Below, in pieces: positions 6,939 to 16,674 of a stretch of 64,000 bases of DNA (within the stretch, counting starts at the first letter, position 1; every line of letters starts with the position of its first letter). Under the pieces are notes generated by a model. The model saw only the letters and a list, made by a program, of their open reading frames with translations. It did no database searches and was not told the origin of the DNA. A program made the translations under genes and the position numbers. The stretch comes from Alteripontixanthobacter maritimus (GTDB taxonomy: Bacteria; Pseudomonadota; Alphaproteobacteria; Sphingomonadales; Sphingomonadaceae), in contig NZ_QBKA01000002.1 of the NCBI RefSeq assembly GCF_003340475.1, forward strand, positions 2,117,501 through 2,181,500. Reading direction: 5' to 3'.

Positions 6939-7942
6939 CAAGTGTTATCCGTCCGCGGCACGGTGGTGTAGCTACGATCCGTGCGGAGCGATTGTCCGCT
7001 TCGGGCCGGCCCGGAACCCGGTACGGAGACATCGCCCTCGCCCGTTACCACCCCGCGCAGCAATTCGCCGATGCCACCCAGCGATCCGACCAGCTGCGTC
7101 GCCTCGATCGGGAACAGGATGGTCTTGGCATTGGGGCTGTCGGCAAACTTGCCCACCGCCTTGGTATATTCCTGCGCGATGAAATAGTTGATCGCCTGGC
7201 TACCGGAAGACGCAATGGCATCGGACACCATCTGGGTGGCCTTGGCCTCGGCCTCTGCCGCCCGTTCGCGGGCCTCGGCGTCGCGATAGGCGGCCTCGCG
7301 CTTGCCTTCCGCTTTCAGGATGGCGGACTGCTTGTCGCCTTCAGCGCGCAGGATGTTGGAAGCACGGTCGCCTTCCGCTTCCAGAATTTCGGCTCGCTTC
7401 AGACGTTCGGCTTTCATCTGGCGGGCCATGGCTTCTGAAATGTCGACCGGCGGGCGGATATCCTTGATCTCCACGCGGGTGATTTTCACGCCCCATGGCG
7501 AGGTGGCATGGTCCACCACTCCTAGTAGCCGCGCGTTGATCTCGTCACGCTTGGACAGGGTTTCATCGAGATCCATGCTGCCCATGACGGTGCGCAGATT
7601 GGTGGTCGTGATCGCCATGATGGCGTTGTAGAGGTTCGACACCTCATACGCCGCCTTGCCCGCATCGAGCACTTGGAAGAACACTACCGCATCCACGCCG
7701 ACCATGGCGTTGTCCTTGGTGATAATTTCCTGCCCTGGAATGTCGAGCACCTGCTCCATCACGTTCACTTTTTGACCCACGCGGTCGATGAACGGGATAA
7801 TGAGATGCAGGCCAGGTTCGGCTGCCAGCGTGTATTTGCCCAGCCGTTCGACAGTGTAGACATAACCCTGCTTCACCACCCGCACGCCCATCAGCAGGAA
7901 GATTACCAGCAAGGCCAGCAGTCCGATCAGGAAGAATTCCAC
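6938..7942 (-). CDS. qmcA: SPFH/band-7 membrane protein, paraslipin QmcA type
   Basis: Stomatin-like scaffold protein of 334 aa. A single N-terminal membrane anchor (FFLIGLLALLVIFLLMGV) is followed by the band-7 domain with RLGKYTLAAEPGLHLIIPFIDRV and VFFQVLDAGKAAYEVSN. An Ala/Glu/Arg-rich coiled coil (AEGDRASNILRAEGDKQSA) covers about 190-250. GTG at 7942 is chosen because AGGGGA lies six bases upstream; the longer TTG start at 7963 has no such signal. The gene overlaps nfeD downstream. It is divergent from gapR, with about 230 bases between the two. Confidence 0.94.
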   Translation of the reverse strand: MEFFLIGLLALLVIFLLMGVRVVKQGYVYTVERLGKYTLAAEPGLHLIIPFIDRVGQKVNVMEQVLDIPGQEIITKDNAMVGVDAVVFFQVLDAGKAAYEVSNLYNAIMAITTTNLRTVMGSMDLDETLSKRDEINARLLGVVDHATSPWGVKITRVEIKDIRPPVDISEAMARQMKAERLKRAEILEAEGDRASNILRAEGDKQSAILKAEGKREAAYRDAEARERAAEAEAKATQMVSDAIASSGSQAINYFIAQEYTKAVGKFADSPNAKTILFPIEATQLVGSLGGIGELLRGVVTGEGDVSVPGSGPARSGQSLRTDRSYTTVPRTDNT

Positions 7943-8172
7943 GCTATTTCCCCTACGATTCAATCTTTGCAGGATAGACTAGCTGGTGCGGGCCGCAAAG
8001 CAAAACCGGGATGCAAAACCGGGATGCATAGCCGGGGCCGCCAGCCGGTTGTGGCAAAGCTGCCATGCTGGCGCCGCACGCCCTTCCCCGGCATCCCGCC
8101 AAACGCTATCAGCGCGCTCGACAGGCGATTCTCTCGCCACCTGTATCTTCTCAATGAACCGGAGCCCGAACC

Positions 8173-8409
8173 ATGGCCGAAGCCACCGACGACCGCCTGC
8201 GCCTGCTGATCGAACGTATCGAGCGGCTGGAAGAGGAGAAGAAGGGTATCGCCGACGATATCCGCGACGTCTATGCCGAGGCGAAGGCGGTCGGTTACGA
8301 TCCCAAGATCATGCGCCAGATCGTGCGCCTGCGCAAAATGAAGCCTGACGATCGCAGCGAAATGGAAATGGTGCTGGATACTTACAAATCGGCGCTCGGT
8401 CTGGAATAG
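8173..8409 (+). CDS. gapR: GapR-type DUF2312 nucleoid protein
   Basis: Protein of 78 aa belonging to DUF2312/UPF0335, the family of Caulobacter GapR, which clamps overtwisted DNA ahead of replication and transcription and stimulates type II topoisomerases. The N-terminal heptad-like coiled coil ([21 protein letters not shown]) and the conserved [22 protein letters not shown] segment match the family closely. Length is normal. It lies upstream of a YbjQ gene in the same direction, 35 bases apart. Confidence 0.95.
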   Translation: MAEATDDRLRLLIERIERLEEEKKGIADDIRDVYAEAKAVGYDPKIMRQIVRLRKMKPDDRSEMEMVLDTYKSALGLE

Positions 8410-8444
8410 CTCCACCACGCGGGACAAGAACGAGGAACCCTATT

Positions 8445-8795
8445 ATGCCAAGCCCTTGGGACACTGCCAAAACCGGCTTCGTCATCACCACCACCAATGC
8501 TGTCGAAGGCCGCCCGGCCAAGACCTATCACGGGATCGTGACGGGTGAGGTCATCGTTGGCGCAAACCTGTTCCGCGATCTGTTTGCCAGCATCACCGAC
8601 ATCGTCGGCGGGCGTTCGGGCCAATATGAAAAGGTGCTCGGCCGTGCGCGCCGCGAAGCGTTCGAGGAGCTGGAGGAACAGGCCCGCGCGCTGGGCGGCA
8701 ATGCCGTTGTCGGGGTGGATATCGATTACGAAGTGCTGGGCCAGAATGGCTCCATGCTGATGGTCAGCGTCAGCGGCACGGCCGTGTCGATCTAG
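8445..8795 (+). CDS. YbjQ/UPF0145 family protein
   Basis: Protein of 116 aa with the family signature [22 protein letters not shown] near residues 16-38 and [31 protein letters not shown] in the middle (seen as separate blocks). These small proteins form a heavy-metal-binding-like oligomeric fold, but their role is unknown. No signal peptide. It may be co-transcribed with gapR and is convergent with the CPBP protease gene 11 bases away. Confidence 0.9.
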   Translation: MPSPWDTAKTGFVITTTNAVEGRPAKTYHGIVTGEVIVGANLFRDLFASITDIVGGRSGQYEKVLGRARREAFEELEEQARALGGNAVVGVDIDYEVLGQNGSMLMVSVSGTAVSI

Positions 8796-8806
8796 ACCAC
8801 CGCAAG

Positions 8807-9610
8807 CTATGCTGCACCCTCGCCCAGCAACGCGATGGTGATAAACAATGCGTTATGCACCACGTGCAGCGCAATGCTCGACCAGAGGCCGTATTGCACC
8901 CGCGCAAAGCCGAAGATCAGGCCGGCCACGAATTGCGGCAGCACGAACAGCAGCAGCACCGGATCGCTGCCTTCGTAATTTAGCAAGTGCACGCAGGCAA
9001 ACAGCGCCGCGCTGGCGTAATAGATCCAGCGAAAGCCTGCGCGGAACCAGGGCATCGGTCCACCACTGGGAAACTGGATTAGCAGCCATACCGCTATGCT
9101 CAGCCCGCCGATGGCGGAGGCAATCACGATCAATAGCGAAGCACCCAAAAGGTTCGCGCCCACCCCCCCGCCGATGGCCAGCCCTAGCACCAGCGGCACG
9201 AACACATGCGCCCGGCGGCCCGACAGCCAGCTTCTGAAAACCAGCTCCTCCACCACCGGCGCAAAAACCACGATGGCGAACACTATGCCGGCGGTGATTT
9301 TCATGTCGTCCATCACGTTCACCGGTGCTTCGAAACCGGCCGCCATCGCCAGCATCGCAATCCCGATCAGCACCGCCATGAAGGCGATATCGATGCCAAA
9401 CAGCCGCACCGTGGCGTTTATGGCGGGCCGCGTGATGCCGCTCGCTTGTTCCGGCAGGAAAGGCTCGGCCACGAAGCGTCTGAACGCCGGCCATTGCGGT
9501 GCCTGCGCCATGGCGTTCCGGTTCTGGGGCGTATCGTCACGCAGCGCATCCGCGTCCGGGCTTGTGGCCTGTATGTCCATCCGGCTATGCGCCCCTATCC
9601 GATCAATCAT
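8807..9610 (-). CDS. CPBP family intramembrane metalloprotease
   Basis: Membrane protein of 267 aa of the CAAX prenyl protease 2 / bacteriocin-processing family (ABI domain). Several hydrophobic helices are clear (LFGIDIAFMAVLIGIAMLAM, AGIVFAIVVFAPVV, VLGLAIGGGVGANLLG). The metal and catalytic motifs are present: EELVFRSWL, FACVHLLNYE and HVVHNALF. In bacteria such proteins have been linked to stress signalling and peptide maturation; the substrate here is unknown. The start could be ATG 9610 or ATG 9580; neither has a strong Shine-Dalgarno. Confidence 0.88.
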   Translation of the reverse strand: MIDRIGAHSRMDIQATSPDADALRDDTPQNRNAMAQAPQWPAFRRFVAEPFLPEQASGITRPAINATVRLFGIDIAFMAVLIGIAMLAMAAGFEAPVNVMDDMKITAGIVFAIVVFAPVVEELVFRSWLSGRRAHVFVPLVLGLAIGGGVGANLLGASLLIVIASAIGGLSIAVWLLIQFPSGGPMPWFRAGFRWIYYASAALFACVHLLNYEGSDPVLLLFVLPQFVAGLIFGFARVQYGLWSSIALHVVHNALFITIALLGEGAA

Positions 9611-9633
9611 TCTAGCTGGTGCGAAACGACCCC

Positions 9634-10383
9634 ATGGCAGGCCATTCCAAGTTCAAGAACATCATGCATCGCAAGGGTGCGCAGGACAAGAAGCGTTCAA
9701 ACCTGTTTTCCAAACTGAGCCGCGAAATAACCGTGGCGGCGAAGATGGGCACGCCCGATGTGGACATGAACCCGCGCCTGCGGCTCGCGGTCAACACGGC
9801 CAAGGGGCAGTCCATGCCAAAGGACAACATCCAGCGCGCCATCGACAAGGCGACCGCCGGCGATGACGAGAATTACGAAGAGCTGCGCTACGAAGGCTAT
9901 GGCCCAGGCGGCAGCGCGATTATCGTCGAGGCGCTGACCGACAACCGCAACCGCACTGCCACTGCCGTGCGCACCGCCTTTTCCAAGCATGGCGGGAACC
10001 TCGGCACCGAAGGCAGCGTGGCACACGGGTTCGAACGGCTGGGCTATATCGAATACGGTCCGGACGCCGGTAGCGAAGACAAGGTGCTGGAAGCCGCTAT
10101 GGAAGCGGGCGCGGAAGACATCGCCTCCACCGAAGACGGTCATGAAATCTGGACCGCTGCCGAAGATCTGCACCAAGTGTCGAGCGACCTGGAAAAATCG
10201 CTGGGCGAGGCGAAGGAAGTCAAGCTGGCATGGAAGCCGAACCTGACCGTCGATATGGACGAGAAGGATGCCGGGGTCCTGCTGCGCCTGATCGACGCGC
10301 TCGACGATGATGACGACGTGCAGACCGTGTGGGGCAATTACGAAATTTCCGACGAGGTCATGGAAAAGCTCGACGCGGAGTGA
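9634..10383 (+). CDS. yebC: YebC/PmpR family translation and transcription factor
   Basis: Protein of 249 aa beginning [18 protein letters not shown], the invariant YebC start, so ATG 9634 is preferred over GTG 9619. Further family blocks are [34 protein letters not shown] and the C-terminal TVWGNYEI. Members of the family have been described as DNA-binding regulators and as helpers for translation of difficult peptides. Here it is the first gene of a tight cluster, and its stop codon overlaps the start of ruvC, a gene order common in bacteria. Confidence 0.96.
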   Translation: MAGHSKFKNIMHRKGAQDKKRSNLFSKLSREITVAAKMGTPDVDMNPRLRLAVNTAKGQSMPKDNIQRAIDKATAGDDENYEELRYEGYGPGGSAIIVEALTDNRNRTATAVRTAFSKHGGNLGTEGSVAHGFERLGYIEYGPDAGSEDKVLEAAMEAGAEDIASTEDGHEIWTAAEDLHQVSSDLEKSLGEAKEVKLAWKPNLTVDMDEKDAGVLLRLIDALDDDDDVQTVWGNYEISDEVMEKLDAE

Positions 10384-10856
10384 TCGTGCTCGGCCTCGAC
10401 CCATCGCTCAGCTGTACCGGCTGGGGCGTAATCCGCGTCGAGGGGAGCCGGATCACGCATATCGCCAATGGCCAGCTGCCGACCCCACCAAAAATGCCGA
10501 TGGCGCAGCGGTTGGCGAAGCTGCAGTCGGGGCTCGCGGCCGTGATCGCGGAACACGCCCCAGCCCGCGCGGCGGCGGAAGAAATCTTCGTCAACAAGAA
10601 CCCGCAATCCACGCTCAAACTGGCGCAAGCGCGCGGGGCGGTGCTGGCGGCCTGCGGTGCAGCCGGTCTCACCGTGAACGAACATGCCGCGCGCTTGGTG
10701 AAGAAAGCGGTGGTCGGCACCGGGGCCGCCGACAAGACCCAGGTCCAGGCCATGCTCGCCGTGCTGCTGCCGGGCGCGAAGATTGCCGGCGCCGATGCGG
10801 CCGACGCGCTGGCGGTCGCGATTGCGGATGCGCATCTGGCAGGACGCCCCCGTTAA
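10380..10856 (+). CDS. ruvC: Crossover junction endodeoxyribonuclease RuvC
   Basis: Holliday junction resolvase of 158 aa. The GTG start overlaps the yebC stop (GTGA), giving the standard beginning [15 protein letters not shown] with catalytic Asp7. The other acidic residues are seen in [13 protein letters not shown] and in [16 protein letters not shown]. RuvC acts with RuvAB to cut four-way junctions in recombination repair; ruvA and ruvB are not adjacent in this window. Length is normal. Confidence 0.97.
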   Translation: MIVLGLDPSLSCTGWGVIRVEGSRITHIANGQLPTPPKMPMAQRLAKLQSGLAAVIAEHAPARAAAEEIFVNKNPQSTLKLAQARGAVLAACGAAGLTVNEHAARLVKKAVVGTGAADKTQVQAMLAVLLPGAKIAGADAADALAVAIADAHLAGRPR

Positions 10857-10902
10857 TGCGCTATATGCCAAGTCAAACCTTTCAACAGTCGGAGCGCAAT
10901 CG

Positions 10903-11256
10903 ATGACGCTGCATATCTATGGCATTCCTAATTGCGATACGGTGAAGAAAACCCGCAAATGGCTGGATGCAGAAGGGCTGCAATACACCTTCCACGATTA
11001 CAAGAAGGATGGCGTGGATGCCGATAATCTGGAACGCTGGGCCGACCGGTCGGGCTGGGAATGCCTGCTGAACCGCCGCGGCACGACGTATCGCAAGCTG
11101 GACGATGCGGACAAGGCGGATATGGACCGCGACAAGGCGCTGCGGCTGATGCGCGAACACCCCAGCATGATCAAACGCCCGGTGGCTGAAACCGAGGATG
11201 GCGACCGCGTTCTGGTTGGCTTCGATCAGAGCGACTGGGAAAACTGGCTGTGCTGA
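10903..11256 (+). CDS. ArsC/Spx-like (YffB) reductase family protein
   Basis: Thioredoxin-fold protein of 117 aa. It starts MTLHIYGIPNCDTVKKTRKW, with the single active Cys10, and contains LNRRGTTYRKLDDADK and PSMIKRPV, the ArsC/YffB signatures with the cis-proline RPV. Like YffB it lacks the CxxC pair of Spx. No other arsenic genes are nearby, so a role in thiol metabolism is as likely as arsenate reduction. The ATG at 10903 is chosen at the family start. Its stop overlaps the GTG of the next gene. Confidence 0.88.
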   Translation: MTLHIYGIPNCDTVKKTRKWLDAEGLQYTFHDYKKDGVDADNLERWADRSGWECLLNRRGTTYRKLDDADKADMDRDKALRLMREHPSMIKRPVAETEDGDRVLVGFDQSDWENWLC

Positions 11257-12305
11257 AATGGATCTGCCTGCTGCTGGCCATGCTGATCTGCACCGCGCCT
11301 GCCGCCGCATTCGCCGCGGATGGCCCGCTCGTCATCGCGCATCGCGGGGCCAGCGGAGATCGGCCGGAACACACGCTGGCCGCGTATGAACTCGCCATCG
11401 ATCAGGGCGCAGATTATATCGAGCCCGACCTGGTCATCACCAGCGACCTGCATCTGATCGCGCGCCACGACACCGAATTGTCCGCCACCACCGACGTGGC
11501 TGCGCGAGACGAATTCGTCGATCGTCGACGGTCGAAGACGATCGACGGTCAATTGGCGAATGGGTGGTTTGCGGAAGATTTCACGCTGGCCGAAATTCGC
11601 ACTCTGCGCGCCCGCGAACGCATTCCCGGCATCCGTCCGGCCAATGCGCGATATGATGGCCTGTACCAGGTGCCGACGTTCGACGAGATCGTGATGCTCG
11701 TTCGTGCGAAGGAAGCCGAGACCGGTCGCCGCATCGGGCTGTATCCGGAATTGAAGCACTATACATTCCTGCTGCGCGAACAGTTGGACGGGGTGGACCT
11801 GCTGATCGCAGCGCTTCGCAAGCATGATCTGGACAGCGCCGACGCGCCGGTCTTCGTGCAAAGCTTCGAAGTCGCCCCGCTCAAACGCCTTGATGCGATG
11901 AGTGACGTAAAACTGGTGCAATTGCTGGAACCCGAAGGCGGTCCTGCGGATGAACCCGCCATGCGCTACGCCGAGATGGTCACGCCAAGTGGACTGGCCG
12001 AAATCGCGCAATATGCCGATGGGATTGGCGTTTCCATCCCGATGGTGCTCGACGAAAGCGGCGCGGCCACCGGATTGGTGGCTGCCGCGCAGGAGGCCGG
12101 ATTGCTCGTTCATGTCTGGACCGTGCGGAAAGAGAATGCTTTCCTCCCGCCTTTTGCCAAGTTGAGCAATTTGAATGCGACTGCCGGCTGTGTGGAGTAT
12201 GTTTTTGACGCTCTGCGCAAGGCTGGAGCAGACGGCATATTCACCGACGATCCGGCGAGAACGCGCACGGAAAACCTGCTATGTGCAGTTATGGCCGCCC
12301 CTTAA
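11250..12305 (+). CDS. glpQ: Secreted glycerophosphodiester phosphodiesterase
   Basis: Protein of 351 aa that hydrolyses glycerophosphodiesters to glycerol-3-phosphate and an alcohol. A cleavable signal peptide is clear (CLLLAMLICTAPAAAFA), so it should be periplasmic. The GDPD barrel begins LVIAHRGASGDRPEHTL with catalytic His, Arg and Glu, continues with YIEPDLVITSDLHLIARHD, and has GLYPELKHY and LVHVWTVRKEN later. It begins with GTG inside the end of the preceding gene (overlap of seven bases), which shows coupling. GlpQ-type rather than the cytosolic UgpQ type, judged by length and signal peptide. Confidence 0.94.
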   Translation: MLKWICLLLAMLICTAPAAAFAADGPLVIAHRGASGDRPEHTLAAYELAIDQGADYIEPDLVITSDLHLIARHDTELSATTDVAARDEFVDRRRSKTIDGQLANGWFAEDFTLAEIRTLRARERIPGIRPANARYDGLYQVPTFDEIVMLVRAKEAETGRRIGLYPELKHYTFLLREQLDGVDLLIAALRKHDLDSADAPVFVQSFEVAPLKRLDAMSDVKLVQLLEPEGGPADEPAMRYAEMVTPSGLAEIAQYADGIGVSIPMVLDESGAATGLVAAAQEAGLLVHVWTVRKENAFLPPFAKLSNLNATAGCVEYVFDALRKAGADGIFTDDPARTRTENLLCAVMAAP

Positions 12306-13078
12306 GCCGGAACTCGCGCCGTAACGATATAGTCGAGCGAGAGATCGTCCGACAGATGCAGGCCCTTAGTGGGTGAGAATGCCACACCTTGCTGCTGACC
12401 GCGCACCAGCCCTGCATCAGAAAGCAAATCGTCGAGTTCGTCCGGCGTCACGAAATCCTCCCAGTGGTGTGTGCCGCGTGGGATCATACCGATAGCCTCA
12501 GCCCCCTCGACCATCAGGATGCGGGAGCGCGTGGTGCGGTTGGGTGTCGACAGGACGAGTAAGCCGTCGGGCTTGAGCCGCAACGCCAGCTGCGAGATGA
12601 AAGCGGGTTTGTCCGCGACGTGTTCCAGCACTTCCATACAGGTGATGAGATCGAATGTGCCTAGATCGAGCGCACCCAGCTCGCCCGCCATGTACCGTAT
12701 ATCCAGCCCCGATCCTTCTGCGTGGAGCGCCGCGACTTTCGCGTTTTCGGGCGCCGCATCGATACCAGTCACTTTGCCGCCCAGCCGCGCCAGCGGCTCT
12801 GCCAGCAACCCCGCGCCGCAGCCGACATCCAGTACCGTCCTGCCTGCCAGCGGCCTGCGCGTCTCGATATCGCCGGCCCAATGCATATCTATCGCATCGC
12901 GAAGAAATTTGAGCCGCACGGGATTCAGCCGGTGCAGCATCGCGGACGACCCCTCCGGGTCCCACCATTCTGCCGCCAACCGGCCGAAATGCGCGGCTTC
13001 ACCAGCGCGGATGGTCACGGGTCCGGGTGGCGGGACGGAAGGCTGCACGGGGGCGGCGGGAATGGTTGCATCGGTCAT
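12302..13078 (-). CDS. ubiG: Ubiquinone biosynthesis O-methyltransferase UbiG
   Basis: SAM-dependent class I methyltransferase of 258 aa that performs both O-methylations in ubiquinone synthesis. The UbiG-specific start region HFGRLAAEWWDPEGSSAMLHRLNPVR is followed by SAM motif I VLDVGCGAGLLAEPLA, VTGIDAAPENA, and motif LITCMEVLEHVAD. The C-terminal RGTHHWEDFVTPDEL is also typical. The ATG at 13078 gives a short Pro-rich leader. It is divergent from lysC and convergent, with a four-base overlap, with glpQ. Confidence 0.95.
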   Translation of the reverse strand: MTDATIPAAPVQPSVPPPGPVTIRAGEAAHFGRLAAEWWDPEGSSAMLHRLNPVRLKFLRDAIDMHWAGDIETRRPLAGRTVLDVGCGAGLLAEPLARLGGKVTGIDAAPENAKVAALHAEGSGLDIRYMAGELGALDLGTFDLITCMEVLEHVADKPAFISQLALRLKPDGLLVLSTPNRTTRSRILMVEGAEAIGMIPRGTHHWEDFVTPDELDDLLSDAGLVRGQQQGVAFSPTKGLHLSDDLSLDYIVTARVPA

Positions 13079-13153
13079 GCCTGCACCGTAACAGCGACCA
13101 CCGAACCGCGCCAGCAGATGCAGGCGGGGGATAGCAGGGGGAAACGCCGCATC

Positions 13154-14425
13154 GTGGCCCGTATCGTGATGAAATTCGGCGGCACGTCCATGGCCGGCAC
13201 GGAACGCATCCGGCGCGTGGCCCAGATCGTGCGCAAGCAGCAGGCAGGCGGTAATGAAGTGGCGGTCGTAGTTTCCGCCATGGCCGGCGAAACGGACCGG
13301 CTGGTGAACTTCGCACGAGAGGCGCACGCGCTGTACGATCCGGCGGAATACGACGTGGTCGTGGCCAGCGGAGAGCAGGTTACGGCCGGCCTTCTGGCAA
13401 TGACGCTGCAATCGCTCGGCACCCCGGCGCGCAGCTGGCTCGGCTGGCAGATGCCGATCCGCACGCTGGAGGCGCACGCCAAGGCACGTGTCGGCACGAT
13501 CGATGCAGATAGACTGATCGCCTCGATGGAAAGCGGTGCAGTCGCCGTCATTCCCGGATTTCAGGGGCTTTCGGATGATGGCCGCATCACCACCATGGGG
13601 CGCGGCGGGTCGGACACTTCCGCCGTTGCCGTTGCCGCCGCCATCGGCGCGGACCGGTGCGATATCTATACCGATGTGGACGGCGTTTACACGACCGACC
13701 CCCGTATCGTTGCCAAGGCGCGCAAGCTGAAGGCGGTGACATATGAGGAAATGCTGGAACTTGCATCCGTGGGCGCGAAAGTGTTGCAAACCCGCTCCGT
13801 CAGTCTGGCCATGAAGGCCGGCGTACGGGTGCAGGTGTTGTCCAGCTTTACCGACGAAAGCGCCGTTTCCGCTGACGACCTACCAGGCACGCTGATCGTG
13901 TCGGACACCGAAATGGACGCCTTAGCCAAGGAACACGATATGGAGCGCCAGCTTGTAACCGGTATCGCGCACGACAAGAACGAAGCGAAGATCATCCTCA
14001 CCCGCGTGCCCGACCGGCCAGGTTCGGTGGCGGAGATTTTCGAACCGCTGGCAGGCGCCAGCATCAATGTGGACATGATCATCCAGAATGTGGGCCGCGA
14101 CAAAGGGGAGACCGACGTCACTTTCACAGTGCCGCAAGCTGACCTCGCCCGCGCACAGGCGCTGCTGGAGGATCGGCGGGAAGCCATCGGTTTCGGGCGC
14201 GTCATTACGGACAGTAACATCGCCAAGATCAGCGTGGTGGGTGTCGGCATGAAAAGCCACGCGGGCGTCGCCAGCACCATGTTCAAATCACTTGCCGATC
14301 GCGGGATCAATATCCAGGCTATCACTACCAGCGAGATCAAGGTCAGCGTGCTGATTGACGAGGACGAGACGGAGCTTGCCGTGCGCATACTCCACACGGC
14401 TTACGGGCTGGATGCGGAAAGCTGA
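13154..14425 (+). CDS. lysC: Aspartate kinase (lysine-sensitive type)
   Basis: Enzyme of 423 aa phosphorylating aspartate at the head of the lysine, threonine and methionine pathways. The kinase domain begins RIVMKFGGTSMAG and includes VVVSAMAGETDRL, GRGGSDTSAVAVAAAI and DIYTDVDGVYTTDPR. Two ACT regulatory domains follow (VTGIAHDKNEAKI and SVVGVGMKSHAGVASTMF), consistent with feedback control. The GTG at 13154 gives the usual family N-terminus; upstream codons in the same frame are antisense to ubiG and should not be included. Spacing of 10 bases to purT suggests an operon. Confidence 0.96.
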   Translation: MARIVMKFGGTSMAGTERIRRVAQIVRKQQAGGNEVAVVVSAMAGETDRLVNFAREAHALYDPAEYDVVVASGEQVTAGLLAMTLQSLGTPARSWLGWQMPIRTLEAHAKARVGTIDADRLIASMESGAVAVIPGFQGLSDDGRITTMGRGGSDTSAVAVAAAIGADRCDIYTDVDGVYTTDPRIVAKARKLKAVTYEEMLELASVGAKVLQTRSVSLAMKAGVRVQVLSSFTDESAVSADDLPGTLIVSDTEMDALAKEHDMERQLVTGIAHDKNEAKIILTRVPDRPGSVAEIFEPLAGASINVDMIIQNVGRDKGETDVTFTVPQADLARAQALLEDRREAIGFGRVITDSNIAKISVVGVGMKSHAGVASTMFKSLADRGINIQAITTSEIKVSVLIDEDETELAVRILHTAYGLDAES

Positions 14426-14435
14426 GCGTAGGGCA

Positions 14436-15593
14436 ATGAGTCATACCGCCACCATCCTGCTGCTCGGTTCCGGCGAGCTGGGGCGCGAGTTCGTGATCTC
14501 CGCCAAGCGCCTCGGGTGCCGGGTCGTGACCTGCGATGCCTATGATGACGCCCCGGCCATGCAGATGGCCGATGCGCGCGAAGTGTTTTCCATGCTGGAC
14601 GCCGATGCCCTGCGCGCTGCCGCTTTGAAACACCAGCCGGATCTCATCGTGCCCGAAGTGGAAGCGATCCGCACCGAGGTGCTAGCCGAACTGGAAGCGG
14701 AAGGCTTTACCGTGGTGCCGACCGCGCGCGCCGCGCAGCTGACCATGAACCGCGATGGCATTCGCGATCTCGCGTCGGACACGCTGGGCCTTGTTACCTC
14801 GCGCTACGGCTATGCCGAAAGCCTGGATGAGGTGCGCGAGGCGGTGGCCTATATCGGCCTGCCCTGCGTTATTAAACCCGTGATGTCCTCCAGCGGGAAG
14901 GGCCAATCCACCGTGCGGGGCGATGGCGAGCTGGACGCTGCCTGGACGTACGCCGCCGAAAACATGCGCGGCGACCGGCAGCGCGTTATCGTCGAACAAT
15001 TTATCGAGTTCGACTATGAAATCACGCTGCTCACCGTGCGCCACGCGGGCGGCGTCAGCTTCTGCCCGCCTATCGGCCACCGGCAGGAACGCGGTGATTA
15101 CCGCGAAAGCTGGCAACCGGCTGCCATGACGGATGCTGCCTTGGCAAGCGCGCAGGACATGGCGCGGCGCGTGGTGGATGAACTGGGCGGACACGGATTG
15201 TTCGGTGTGGAATTCTTCGTGAAAGGCGATGAAATCATCTTCTCCGAGCTCAGCCCGCGTCCGCACGACACCGGGATGGTCACGCTGGTCAGCCAGAACT
15301 TGTCCGAATTCGATCTGCACGCCCGCGCCATCCTCGGCCTGCCGGTGCCTGACGCAATCCGCGCCCGGCCCAGCGCCAGCGCGGTTATCCTGGCCGACCG
15401 CGACAGCACAGAATTTGCTTTCGATGGGTTGGCGCAGGCCATGGCGGAAGGCGCGGATATCAGGCTGTTCGGCAAACCTGCCACGCGGCCTTACAGGCGC
15501 ATGGGCGTGGCACTCGCCAGCGCGGGTTCCACAGGCGAGGCGCGCCGCATGGCTGCCGACGCCGCCAGCGCGGTTCGCATTGCCTACCGCTGA
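14436..15593 (+). CDS. purT: Formate-dependent phosphoribosylglycinamide formyltransferase
   Basis: ATP-grasp enzyme of 385 aa that formylates glycinamide ribonucleotide using formate and ATP in purine synthesis. Motifs include ILLLGSGELGREFVISAKRLG, DLIVPEVEAIRTEVL, the ATP-grasp loop VMSSSGKGQSTV, VEQFIEFDYEITLLTVRH, and FFVKGDEIIFSELSPRPHDTGMVTL (shown in part). Start ATG 14436 lies 10 bases after lysC. Full length for the family. Confidence 0.95.
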   Translation: MSHTATILLLGSGELGREFVISAKRLGCRVVTCDAYDDAPAMQMADAREVFSMLDADALRAAALKHQPDLIVPEVEAIRTEVLAELEAEGFTVVPTARAAQLTMNRDGIRDLASDTLGLVTSRYGYAESLDEVREAVAYIGLPCVIKPVMSSSGKGQSTVRGDGELDAAWTYAAENMRGDRQRVIVEQFIEFDYEITLLTVRHAGGVSFCPPIGHRQERGDYRESWQPAAMTDAALASAQDMARRVVDELGGHGLFGVEFFVKGDEIIFSELSPRPHDTGMVTLVSQNLSEFDLHARAILGLPVPDAIRARPSASAVILADRDSTEFAFDGLAQAMAEGADIRLFGKPATRPYRRMGVALASAGSTGEARRMAADAASAVRIAYR

Positions 15594-15615
15594 GCCGCCG
15601 CCTAAGGCCGGGGGC

Positions 15616-16626
15616 ATGAACAGCTACGACAAAACCCATGCGCTGATGCAGCGCGGACGTGACTTCCTCGGCACCGAACACGCCATTTTATGCGGCGCGA
15701 TGAGCTGGGTGTCGGAACGCAATCTGGTGTCCGCCATCAGCAACGCAGGCGGCTTCGGCGTGATAGCTTGCGGGGCCATGACACCCGACTTGCTCGACAC
15801 GGAAATTACCGAGACGAAGGCGCGCACGGACAAACCCTTCGGCGTGAACCTCATCACCATGCACCCCGACCTCAACGACCTGATTGCTATCTGCGCGAAG
15901 CATGAGGTGACCCATGTCGTGCTGGCAGGCGGGATTCCGCCCAAGGGCAGCGTGGAAGCCATCAAGGATTTCGGCGCCAAGGTCATCGTGTTCGCGCCTA
16001 CGCTGGCGCTGGCCAAGAAGCTGCTGCGGTCTGGCGGCGATGCGTTGGTGATCGAAGGGATGGAGGCGGGCGGTCATATCGGCCCAGTTTCCACCAGCGT
16101 GCTGGCACAGGAGTTTCTGCCCGTTCTGGCCGAGGATCATCTCGTCTTCGTGGCGGGCGGCATCGGCCGGGGCGAGGCGATTGCGGGCTACCTGGAAATG
16201 GGTGCGGTCGGCGTGCAACTGGGCACGCGCTTTGCCTGCGCGACAGAAAGCATCGCGCATGAAAACTTCAAGAAGGCATTTTTCCGCGCCAATGCCCGCG
16301 ATGCGGTGGCCAGCGTGCAGGTCGATGCGCGGCTGCCGGTTATCCCGGTACGCGCCCTGAAAAACAACGGAACGCAGGAATTCACCGACAAGCAGCGCGA
16401 AATCGCAGGCTCTCTCGACCGCGAGGAAGTCGCCATGGCGGAAGCGCAATTGCAGGTCGAACACTATTGGGCAGGCGCCTTGCGCCGAGCCGTGATCGAT
16501 GGCGATGTGGAAAATGGCAGCCTGATGGCAGGCCAGTCGGTCGGGATGGTCAAGGCAGAAGAGCCGGTAGCCGATATCATGGCCGGCCTGATGGGCGAGT
16601 GCGAGGCAGCGCTGGCGCGGCGGTAA
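15616..16626 (+). CDS. Nitronate monooxygenase / NPD family flavoprotein
   Basis: FMN-dependent TIM-barrel protein of 336 aa of the 2-nitropropane dioxygenase family. Seen blocks: HAILCGAMSWVSERNLVSAISN, GGFGVIACG, HVVLAGGIPP, ALVIEGMEAGGHIG with the active-site EAGGH, and VFVAGGIGRGEAIAGYLEMGA followed by GVQLGTRFACATES. Some relatives are enoyl-ACP reductases (FabK type), so the assigned reaction is provisional. It starts 22 bases after purT and probably belongs to the same transcript. Confidence 0.88.
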   Translation: MNSYDKTHALMQRGRDFLGTEHAILCGAMSWVSERNLVSAISNAGGFGVIACGAMTPDLLDTEITETKARTDKPFGVNLITMHPDLNDLIAICAKHEVTHVVLAGGIPPKGSVEAIKDFGAKVIVFAPTLALAKKLLRSGGDALVIEGMEAGGHIGPVSTSVLAQEFLPVLAEDHLVFVAGGIGRGEAIAGYLEMGAVGVQLGTRFACATESIAHENFKKAFFRANARDAVASVQVDARLPVIPVRALKNNGTQEFTDKQREIAGSLDREEVAMAEAQLQVEHYWAGALRRAVIDGDVENGSLMAGQSVGMVKAEEPVADIMAGLMGECEAALARR

Positions 16627-16674
16627 CCTGTTGCCAAAGCGCTGCGTATCGAATTGAACGAGGAGAGCAATTTC

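Noticed and set aside
12722-13153. N-terminal extension of the aspartate kinase frame
   Set aside because: The extra 144 codons lie antisense to ubiG and are not homologous to aspartate kinases; GTG 13154 gives the family start.
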